Origin: Branchiostoma floridae
Lineage: Eukaryota > Chordata > Leptocardii > Amphioxiformes > Branchiostomatidae
Direction: 5' to 3'
DNA: 64,000 bases
Assembly: GCF_000003815.2 (NCBI RefSeq)
Contig: NC_049986.1
Location: forward strand, 23,175,527-23,239,526
Numbering within the stretch: position 1 is the first letter of the stretch; each line of letters begins with the position of its first letter. Made by a program: the position numbers and the translations under genes. Positions 56,070-64,000 of the stretch are shown here, in pieces. The notes under the pieces are model-generated. The model saw only the letters and a program-made list of their open reading frames with translations, was not told the DNA's origin and searched no databases.

Positions 56070-57362
56070 TACACAATAGCCAACACTAGTATTACAGTAG
56101 AATATTGTTCATAACTGTCCATTGTCACTTGTATATCCACTATATTTATACCATGTACTTGCAATTATTCCTCGGACACGAACTTGCAAATAAACTTCTT
56201 AATATATATACGCACACACACGGGCTCCCACAGACACAGACACACACACACACATACACACTCACGCACAAACACGCACACACACACTAACGTTAAATCT
56301 TCCTAGTAAAACTATTTGCCCAGAAAAACCTCTCTGTTTCTCCAGATCTTTCTACATCAACCAGCGCTATGGCGGGTGTGCCGGTGACGAAGGGTGGCTG
56401 GCTGTAGGCGAGACCGGACCGGGGGCTGTCTGTGACTGGGAGAGGGCGTCTTACCCGGAGTTACCGGCTCTCGTGTACTCCAAGTCAACCACACATGTCA
56501 ACTGGAACGACGGTCGGTGCCGCAACATATTCTGTTACTTAACTGTCTTATAACGTTTCCTATTGGACGACTGAAATTGTCTTCATTCATAGTTAGAGTA
56601 TAAAAGACCTGTTTCTTCTAGGTCACTTCAGTGTCACACTGACGAAGGATAGTGGATTCTATCCGAAACGTCTGACCGTTTCCAAAACCATATCCAGTTG
56701 CTTGAGTAACTATTTTTGGCGTATCTTAATACCTGGATGTCTAACCTACATCGACGTTTTCTGTTACTGTAGCTTTTAATTTAAGGTCACATTATAACAT
56801 GTATGTTGTAACCACGGTCTTGTGAAGAATCTCAGTCCCCTACATGGTAAGATATCTACGAATGTCGTAAATTCAATGTGAAGTTCTGATCTAAAAAAAA
56901 AACAATCATGATATCATAGGAATAAATGAACAACGGAAGGAAGCAATATACTTTTACATGAATGAATGAATGACGAATGGATGGATGAATGGTTGGATGA
57001 ATGGATCGATGGCGACTGAATGGATGCTAAATGAATGAATCAATGAATGAAGGAATTAATTAATGCGAATGAATGCGAGAGAATGCGAATGAATGAATGA
57101 ATGGATGAATGAATGAATGAAGGTGTCTTACGCTTTATGCTCTCCGCCCATGTAGAAAGTACAGAACGAACTGTAGATATAGCAAAAGGACAGAGACACG
57201 AATTAGCATAATTGATAAATTGCACACCTAGACTTAGTCTCAACAAACGGCCAAGTACATGCAATAATTGCCTCATTTTTTCTCTTTTCTTTCCTTTTCC
57301 TTTCAGAAAGTCAAGTTGGGAGAGCTGATCGTATGGTTATCTATATAAAGACCTGCCAATGA
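51517..57362 (+). CDS. Gene B: chimeric apple/PAN-EGF protein with gene A-type C-terminal domain, seven exons
   Basis: Exons: 51517-51678, 52599-52793, 53547-53694, 54826-54968, 55749-55930, 56346-56512, 57307-57362. Phases agree, giving 350 aa. The signal peptide ([20 protein letters not shown]), apple exon ([20 protein letters not shown]) and EGF exon ([10 protein letters not shown]...[12 protein letters not shown]) match gene C almost exactly. Exons 4-7 (CDWQQVFATVRGTGQQ, KVVLETSGDEDVEMIF, GCAGDEGWLAVGE, VGRADRMVIYIKTC) match gene A almost exactly. The switch falls at 53929/53930. The leftover A-type EGF exon there cannot be spliced in. All other splice sites and the stop are intact, so the gene could be expressed as a secreted protein with a new domain pairing. 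Several young transposons interrupt its introns. AATAAA at 57577-57582. Expression is unknown. Confidence 0.82.
51990..52090 (+). repeat. Partial copy of the signal-exon 3' end in intron 1 of gene B
   Basis: CTGACGAAGCATCTCACCCAACGGTACCAGGTACGG and the following intron sequence repeat the end of exon 1 and its donor (51649-51715), about 340 bp downstream. Between them lies a retroelement-like piece (TTTTATTGGGATCTCCATTAG...). The copy has a donor but no acceptor, the reverse of the other exon fragments. It is absent from the matching place in gene C. Confidence 0.75.
53144..53439 (+). mobile_element. tRNA-derived SINE with 14-bp target duplication and known empty site
   Basis: The tRNA-like head has GGCCTAGTGATTAGAGTG (A box) and GAGTTCGAACCCCGG (B box). 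The tail has TAACTTTAACTTTAAC and a T run. It is flanked by TTATTACCAAAATA at 53130-53143 and 53440-53453. Gene C has the uninterrupted site at about 61109-61122, so this insertion followed the duplication. Located in the apple-EGF intron of gene B. Confidence 0.93.
53930..54080 (+). pseudogene. Orphaned EGF exon of gene A type at the duplication junction
   Basis: This matches the gene A EGF exon (46401-46551) but lacks the upstream polypyrimidine tract and AG. The preceding bases are GCACTTCTG from the C-type intron. The donor region has also changed (GTAAGT to GTACGT). The exon needs phase 0 at its start, whereas the upstream gene B EGF exon ends in phase 1, so inclusion would shift the frame. 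It should be skipped. Confidence 0.9.
54177..54408. mobile_element. MITE with TA duplication, absent from gene A
   Basis: Inverted ends ATGTGCACTCCCACTG and CAATGAGAGTGAAGTTT are flanked by TA. The empty site in gene A reads CCACGCTTAGGTTCATG at about 46646. It is a diverged relative of 37021-37256. Confidence 0.8.
55389..55748 (+). repeat. Two partial exon-5 copies in gene B
   Basis: Acceptor-plus-exon-start copies begin at about 55389 and 55566, before the intact exon at 55749. The first has lost the early stop seen in gene A's copy and reads further (KSSWFSKSRDNKEE) before stopping. Two fewer copies than in gene A. Confidence 0.88.
56540..56758 (+). mobile_element. Short retroelement with 10-bp target duplication, absent from gene A
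   Basis: Flanked by TTCTGTTACT on both sides (56530-56539 and 56759-56768). The gene A intron has a single copy of that site near 49050. The body has GACGAAGGATAGTGGATTC, GTTTCCAAAACCATATCCAG and CCTGGATGTCTAACCTACATC. Diverged relatives lie at about 37409-37505 and 44930-45010. Confidence 0.85.
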
Positions 57363-58114
57363 GAGGCCAAAAGTTCAGCAAACCTGGCATTTCGTGGCAA
57401 ACTGCCTATCACGTCCCTTTAATGAATGTTGTGAGACCGAATATTGTAGTATAGACTAAGCTATTATCATAGTAGGTTCATGTACAGCTATATTGACTAT
57501 ATTAAGATGATGGTAACTGAAATATATGGAAATATTCAGTGCGTTTACAGTGTATATCATCTTTCAAAATATGGCAAATAAAAATACAAAGTACAAACCA
57601 ACATTTGCTTACTGATCTGAGTGTAACTGTGTACATACTGTGTAAATTTCAGTATTTGTATAGCTCGTATTATCGCCGGTTTGTACAAGAAGATCAAATA
57701 ACCCTTGATCATTGAAATCTAAAGACGGTCAAACTTGTCAGTGAGACCATGTGTCGCTGCAACCACATTCGGGTACAAGCCATATTAAAACAGTCCCATA
57801 TGTTACATATTAGTTACACATTTCTACCCTGTCCTCAACAACTCCAGTCACAACCCGCATTAAAACAGCCCCGTCCATTTTACATAGCTTAAACCCCATG
57901 TTGTCCTCAGCAACCACATTCGGGCACAAGCCACATTAAACAGTTCCGTCCGTTTTACACAGTTAATCCCGCCCTGTCTTGAGCAACCATCAGTTCCTTG
58001 CGTGATTTCTGAATTCAGATGTGATTGTACAAGAAAACATTTACCGTCACATTAGAATTTCTTGAGTATTAAGGATATCCTGATTTCACAGAATTCCAAC
58101 ATAGTGTGGTTATC

Positions 58115-58933
58115 ACTTGGATTACGCGGATGACGTGGCTATCCTAGCTGAAGTCATGGAAGCCCTCCAACTTGCCCTCCAGGCCATGGACACGGAAACC
58201 CATCCGCTGGGCCTGCAGGTCAGCTGGGGAAAGACCAAGGTCCAGAGCCTCAGCGACTACGAGCCTCCTCCACCAGGACTGGTGATCAACTCTAACCCGG
58301 TTGAAGCCGTTGACAAGTTCTGTTACCTTGGAGGCACCATAACATCAGACTGCAAGAGCGACACAGACATCCAGCTCCGCATCGGCCGGGCCGTCGCGGC
58401 AATGGCCAGTCTGGACAGGGTCTGGACCAGCAGCAAGATCTCTGCGCAGACAAAGATAAGGCTCTACAACAGCCTCGTGCTGTCCATCCTTCTCTACGGG
58501 GCAGAGACTTGGACCCTCACTGCTGCCCAGGAGCGTCGACTCGACGCCTTTGATACTAAGTGCCAAAGGAGAATCCTGGGGATCAGGTGGCATGACTATG
58601 TATCCAATGCCACCCTGCGCGAGACCACCAGTCAACCCCAACTGTCCAGTAAGGTGCGCCAGGCCCGTCTACGACTGTTTGGTCACATCGCCAGGACGGA
58701 GCCACCTCTGGAAACAGCTGCCCTTCTGAGGGAGCCGACCCCACCCAACTGGTCCCGCCCCAGGGGCCGTCCCAGGCATACCTGGCAAGAACAACTGAAG
58801 GACGATCTGAGGGCTGCCGGCCTCGACCTTACCACCGCCTGGGTGCTGGCCCTCAACAGACCTATGTGGAGATCTGTGTGTGCAGGCGCTACGCTCCATC
58901 CCGGAGCATGCGGACCTGAGTGAGAGTGAGAGA
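58115..58933 (+). mobile_element. 5'-truncated non-LTR retrotransposon carrying the reverse transcriptase C-terminal half
   Basis: An 819-bp insert is flanked by GTGGTTATC (58106-58114 and 58934-58942). Unit 1 has the empty site at about 50402. An open frame runs from 58117 to the stop at 58921-58923. It begins exactly at the catalytic LDYADD box, followed by FCYLGGTITSD, LSILLYGAETWTL and a C-terminal RPRGRPRHTWQEQL. The 3' end is a TGAGAG-like short repeat and not poly(A). The frame is unbroken, which indicates recent insertion. Only the C-terminal part is present, so it cannot move by itself. The clade (RTE- or Jockey-like) is not resolved. Confidence 0.93.
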
Positions 58934-60051
58934 GTGGTTATCTGTTATTAGCAACATTTACGTATACATACCGTAACATTTTTTTCCATGTACTTATCAT
59001 ACATGTACATCAAAAAGATTTATAGTATTGATAGGGAAAACGCGTTGATTTTGTAACATAATCTCAAACAGGAAGTAACACTAAAGCATTTTAACAAAGA
59101 ATATAAGATGCAAACGGACTAAATTTCAGCACCTGGCGCTCGGATTATAGTTTAAACACTATGATGTGGCACCTTTTTTATCGAATATATCAATACATGT
59201 ACTGTGATTTAGATAGATCAGAAAATTGAAGCAGAAGGTAGCTTATATATGTCACAATGGCCGGAACAAGCTGTCATTCGGTGCTAACTCAGGTGACCTC
59301 AATCCGACAGTAATTGCCCCAGGTGCGGTCATAGGACTGTAGTTTCTGAACCACTCACATCGGGAAGGACGCACCCCTACTCTTTCCGATTGTAAAGTAC
59401 CATACATAGACTTTGTTGACGTAACCTATTTCAGACACAATACTACACGGAAGTGTGAAGAAAGACTTTGTCTAGTGTAGCCGGTTCACAATGGCATCGC
59501 TAAGTCCCATGTCTCAGTACCTGACAATAAAGTGTGAAAACCGTTCATTTCAAGTTAAATTGACTCAAATGAACCTCATTTTCGAAGAAAAACTGATAAG
59601 AGCATGCTTTTGTGTGTGAATACTTAAAAAATGGCCGGCATTTTTTCTGTAACATGCGGTACATTATTAATTGAACAAAAGCCACGAATAGAAAAAAAAG
59701 ACCAAGATAAACAAAATGTTCTGCATAGTACTCCAGTGCTCAACATGTCTAGATCCAGTTACAGATTTCTATTAAAGAAGCATCTCATCAAGTATTCTTC
59801 CAACAAATGACAACAAGTAAAAGGTTTTGACGCTTAACAGTGTCAATTGGCGTGTGTGAGAGACAGCATTATCAATACTAATACCCATCCTACGGACCAC
59901 CTACATACCTAAACATAGATTAATGCCAATAATAATAATAATAATGCCAATGACGTTATATGCACACTACGTCAAAGACGATGCTATGCCGAAAGAGGTA
60001 CAAACGCTGCAAAACGTTTTCCTGTAAAGCTGTTCTCTTCGGAACGTACCA

Positions 60052-62097
60052 ATGAAGGTGCTGCAGTTCTACGTGTTTTTTGCGGCTGCTCTTCTGCAGT
60101 CGAGTCTGTGTTATCTGACGGAAGAGGAGATACTGCGGAGGGTGGAGACAAACGTGAACAGTCAACCTGTGAAGAACACACGCCTGACGCAGAATCTCAT
60201 CCAACGGTACCAGGTGCGGTTTAAGTCTAATGCATGATTTCACCTTGGTGTGTTGGTGCAGCCAGTAGGTACCTAATAAATCTGAGTAATGAGGCTGTTT
60301 ACGTGCTAGAACACGGGACCCCCATTTCATGTCCCTTCCTAGCCAACCCTTGGATGGAACTCAGGCCCACAGTCACACAGATCCACGGCATTGGATCCAC
60401 GGTCGGCATTTGTTAATCAAATGCAAAGACAAAATGTATCTATACTATCTTCCATGAGACATATGGGCATGGTAGAGATAAGATACCCCTCACACTTCCG
60501 CTACATCTGGGAGTTTTCGTTCGAGTGGCTAAGGTAAAAATCTTCAAATTGCTTTAAACATTTGCATTTAAAGATTACCCATCGGCTGCAGTGCTCTCAG
60601 CTCTGCTTTCTCACCAAAGGCTGTCAGTCCTACAACTACTACGAAGAGGAAGGAATTTGCGAGCTGAACGATCAGACTTATCTCCAAGGACTTGTCGACT
60701 TTTCCTTCCAAACCGGAAAAGACCCGGGATGGGAGTACCACGACCGCTATTCATTTTACATGATAAGGGTAAATTTACTGTTTCATCTACACATTTTGCA
60801 TGTTAACAGAATTGCTGCATAATGCGACGTTCTGCTTTTCTCATCAGCCTACAAAAAGAAATGTAACTTACCAGGGGGGACATTATCATTGCTTGTTTTC
60901 TAGCTATCATACTGCAACAAAAACCTACATATTATGGAAATCCATCCATTGAACGAAAGGTGTAAAAAAAATTAACTTCGAACAAAAGTACATTTTTTTG
61001 CCAGAACATTATTTATCTTACGTCAAATGATACTTAATAGAGCATGCAACCAGTTATGGATGAAGGAAACGATATCCAATTGCTAGAGTAACTATTATTT
61101 ATCGTGCCTTATTACCAAAATATCTTACCGTCATCGACGTATCATACAACATTTATGTTATCTACTGTTCGCCTAGCCTAACCCTATGTTTTCGGATCTG
61201 TATGTATACACGTAGGCCTGGTGGCACGAATGCTCCGCCCACAATCCGTGCCAGAACGGAGCGGTGTGCACCCGTAAGGTCCTGAAGAGTTCTGGGGTAG
61301 AGCGGCCGCCGTGTGCCCCGCTCTGCGTCTGTCCGGTGGGGTACTCCGGCCGACACTGTGAAAGTGAGTTTTAACTTCGTAATGACTATCCATACGTCCT
61401 TTGAATTATGCAAATATAATCTAACTTAAAAAGTACCATTGCCGCGAGTCAAACCCAAAACATAAATAAACAATTACTATAGACTTCCTCATGTCAGAAT
61501 GACCAATCACGTGACGTTTCGTACAGACAAGCTTTATTGACATTTGAAATAAGCAACGGCATTAAGGGCCTGGCGGTTCAAGCTTTCTTGCACTTCTGAC
61601 CTAGCACTGACGTTACACCATGTAAGATAGTTTTTGCGTGCGTTCCCTTACAATTCGCATTGAGTGAACAATAGCGATACATCTTATCCATTAACATCTA
61701 GCTTGGAGGTGGTTCTAGAAAAAAACCGCAAATCTGCTTTAAATTCTACATTTCCAAGACTTTTTCTGTCGCATATTCTCGTGATACCCGTTTAACACGT
61801 TTCCTTCGCGTTGTACGCTCATTGTTACTTCTTACTTCTTACTAACCAACAGTCCAAGACTGCCAGGAAGGAAGTGGAGCGTCCTACAGAGGAAAGGTTC
61901 CCGTGACGACCACAGGAAAAGTTTGCCAACGATGGAACAGCCAGACACCTCATGGACACTCCAAAACACCCGCCAATTATCCGTCATCCGGACTGGAGCA
62001 GAACTACTGCCGGAATCCGGATGGGGAGTCCGGAGTGTGGTGCTACACCACGGATCCCGGCACGAGATGGGAACTGTGTGACGTGCCTACATGTTGA
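60052..62097 (+). CDS. Gene C: secreted apple/PAN-EGF-kringle protein, four exons
   Basis: Exons: 60052-60213, 60574-60768, 61216-61363, 61853-62097, in phase, 249 aa. The signal peptide and linker, apple/PAN exon ([29 protein letters not shown]) and EGF exon ([10 protein letters not shown]...[12 protein letters not shown]) are followed by a single-exon kringle. The kringle has [39 protein letters not shown] and [10 protein letters not shown], then the stop. Its six cysteines are all present and it ends the protein. Kringles bind ligands, often lysine-rich, in plasminogen, HGF and ROR-type proteins. Apple plus kringle resembles plasminogen or HGF architecture, but there is no protease domain here. 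The acceptor phase of the kringle exon (1) equals that of gene A's CDWQQ exon, which is what lets the two C-termini be swapped. AATAAA at 62321-62326. Confidence 0.9.
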
Positions 62098-62140
62098 GGG
62101 GGGTAATCACATTGCTTCAGGGCTGATAACAAAGTTAGAC

Positions 62141-62261
62141 TAATCTCCAAGCAGATCCACGGTGGCATAATATAGTATCCGTTTGACTCCCCTTGGCCAA
62201 CTACACTCCTTGGCCAGCTTTGATACTATATCATCGCAACGTAGGATCTGCTTGGAGATTA
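62141..62261. mobile_element. hAT-like MITE in the 3' region of gene C
   Basis: Inverted ends TAATCTCCAAGCAGATCC and GGATCTGCTTGGAGATTA (one extra A) with an exact 8-bp duplication AGTTAGAC (62133-62140 and 62262-62269). It lies between the gene C stop and its AATAAA, so it is probably transcribed in the 3' UTR and could fold. Confidence 0.87.
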
Positions 62262-62639
62262 AGTTAGACCGCTTCATAGGAAAGCATGTCAGAATACTGA
62301 AACAAGGCTTCAAAAGTTTCAATAAAAAATTACATGCAAATCAAATGTCATGTTGATGTTTCTTTTGTTAAATATGCTTGTAAGCAACGATTTGTTGTAA
62401 CTGGAAGACGACACAAGCAAACCTTTGAGGTAGTTTTTAAGAAAAGAAAACGAACAAAAACGATGGAAAACTCCAACGAATCAAAAAGGACATTGTTTGC
62501 ATTCAATTATGTCTTTTTCAGTTACCAAACCACCTGATGATATAGATTGAAATGCCCATGAATGGGCAATTATAGTGTGAAAAAGCAACGTAACTGTATC
62601 GTTAAAGCTGCTGGTAAATGCCCCATTGCTAAACACACG

Positions 62640-63060
62640 ACCAGACACATTTGCCTTGTATCTGTAACCTAACACCATACAACTAACACAAAACAACTCA
62701 GACGCTTGGACATCGACTTAAGAGCGATTTGTCTGGTGCGTCCTACCAACAATGGTCTATTACACAGTTGTCAATGGTTGAAGGCTGAGGCTCAGACATC
62801 GCTAAATGGATGCCTCAAAGGACCATAGCTTACTCTTATTGAACCAAGTCAACACATCTCTCTTGTAGCTTCTTTAAACTAACACAATACAACTAACAGA
62901 ATACAACTCATACGTTTGGACATCGACTTTGGATTGGTTTGTCTGGTATGTCAGCCTAACAATAGTCGATTTCACAGTAGAAAAAAACTGTTGTCTATGA
63001 TTGAAGGCCGAGGTATATACATCACAAAATGGACGTCTCAAAAGCATACACTTACTTATT
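62640..63060. repeat. Diverged tandem duplication between genes C and D
   Basis: A block with ACAACTCAGACGCTTGGACATCGACTT (about 62693) recurs as ACAACTCATACGTTTGGACATCGACTT (about 62903). Both are followed by TTGTCTGGT..GT and then TTGAAGGC.GAGG. The period is about 210 bp. Nothing coding is seen here. It precedes the gene D start. Confidence 0.7.
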
Positions 63061-63369
63061 AAGCCTAATGGTCACCACTGTCGGTCGCTAAGATCAATTG
63101 AACAGAGAGGAGTCTCAAATATTTCAAAATCGCCGACTGAAGGGCTGCTTGGATTACTTGTCACGAACTCTGAAACAGGCACTATATAGATGTTATCGGT
63201 CACCTCGTACACGCAAATTTTAGCAGCCTGCTAGCAGTCCATCGGGATCACCATCCCTTATTCAGTAGTATCTTGTCATATCATATAGAGACACGCTTTG
63301 TGTCCAAACGCTGAGATACAAATGTATTAAGATACTCTCTTACTACTCACGGAACGGGCGAGGACAACG

Positions 63370-63537
63370 ATGTGGGTCCTGGTACCGGTGTTTTACGTGC
63401 TTTTTGCGGCTACTCTTCTGCAGTCGAGTCTGTGTTATCTGACTGAAGAGGAGATACTACAGAGGGTGGAGACAAACGCAAACAGTCAACCCGTGAACAA
63501 CACACGCCTGATGCAGCATCTCATCCAACGTTACCAG
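63370..63537 (+). CDS. Gene D: first exon of a fourth apple/PAN-family gene (partial)
   Basis: The ATG opens a signal peptide ending FAATLLQSSLC, then the family linker [14 protein letters not shown]...NTRLMQHLIQRYQ and a GT donor at 63538. It matches exon 1 of genes B and C with a different first dozen residues. The apple exon would lie beyond the window end. I see none in 63538-64000. Confidence 0.85.
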
Positions 63538-64000
63538 GTTAGTCCTTGTTAAACTTGTAGGAGACGCTAATAATGCCTGTCAGCATGTTTTCTGCTATGG
63601 TTATATTTTCATCCTTGGTCCCGCAAAGCTGTTAACTTTGCAAAGCTAAAAAAAAAGCGTGTTGGTACAGTCATGCTCATTACTATTTTTCCTTTGCGTT
63701 TTGTGTGTTTTCAACTTATGGAGAAGAAATAACAGTATTTCTAGAGACTATAGGATCTATAGAAGTTATTTGTAAATCCCCATTGTTTTTGGAACGCGCC
63801 CTTAATATATACACCCTTGTGTTATATAAGCTATTATGAGATTATGTCCCTGGTAAGTCAGACAGGATTGTCTATAGAAATAGTAGCCCTAACATTAGCG
63901 ATAAATCCTACATAAGTCGGATAATCGTTGTCACAACTATCCAATGCAAAAAGCAACCATTTATTACTATTGGTAGATCCAACTTTTCATGCAGTGCTAC

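Larger units (their letters stand above)
53930..61598. repeat. Tandem segmental duplication, unit 2
   Basis: Direct repeat of 46401-53929. It covers the 3' part of gene B (orphan EGF onward), the B-C intergenic DNA and the signal, apple and EGF exons of gene C. Similarity ends at 61598 (GCACTTCTG), after which gene C continues to its own kringle exon. It contains a LINE (58115-58933), a MITE (54177-54408) and a small retroelement (56540-56758) absent from unit 1. Confidence 0.93.

Noticed and set aside
58345-58899. Minus-strand frames opposite the LINE
   Set aside because: Shadows of the plus-strand reverse transcriptase frame, which has clear family motifs.

Overview
This is animal (eukaryotic) nuclear DNA. 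Genes are split into short exons with GT-AG introns, intergenic and intronic DNA is packed with small transposons, and one 100-base run of N marks an assembly gap. The gene set points to an invertebrate deuterostome: a fibrinogen-domain lectin-like gene, a laminin gamma-type chain, an ABHD16A orthologue, and a tandem family mixing apple/PAN, EGF and kringle domains. I favour an amphioxus (Branchiostoma). That is an inference from gene content and repeat style, not a proof.

Layout. (1) 50-3715, minus: secreted fibrinogen-related protein with a Gln-rich coiled coil, six exons, 432 aa. (2) 4629-25538, plus: C-terminal two-thirds of a laminin gamma-like chain, 16 exons (L4 domain, laminin EGFs, long coiled coil). 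Its last intron (about 9.7 kb) holds a pair of nearly identical 345-bp inverted repeats and much decayed repeat DNA. The N-terminal laminin exons are not in the window. (3) 25.5-30.2 kb: gene-poor, repeat-rich. (4) 30188-43177, minus: ABHD16A, a membrane phospholipid lipase of the alpha/beta-hydrolase fold, 18 exons seen and one probably lost in the gap at 41096-41195. (5) 44553-63537, plus: a tandem array of secreted apple/PAN genes, here called A (44553-49668), B (51517-57362), C (60052-62097) and D (63370 onward, partial).

The main discovery candidate is in the array. A segment running from the first base of the EGF exon of A (46401) into the intron after the EGF exon of a C-type gene (53929) is repeated directly at 53930-61598. 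The junction builds gene B as a chimera: C-type signal peptide, apple and EGF exons joined to the A-type C-terminal domain. The extra A-type EGF exon at the junction has lost its splice acceptor and has the wrong phase. Skipping it gives a clean 350-aa reading frame. The two copies are similar enough to act as each other's empty site, so several young insertions (a SINE, a MITE, another retroelement and a 5'-truncated LINE) can be defined to the base with their target-site duplications.

A second theme is repeated partial duplication of exons. At five places in three genes (laminin twice, gene A twice, gene B once) the splice acceptor plus the first part of an exon is tandemly copied without the donor, leaving acceptor-only decoy exons. 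The genes otherwise work separately: matrix or secreted proteins (FReD, laminin, apple/EGF family) around one intracellular membrane-lipid enzyme.
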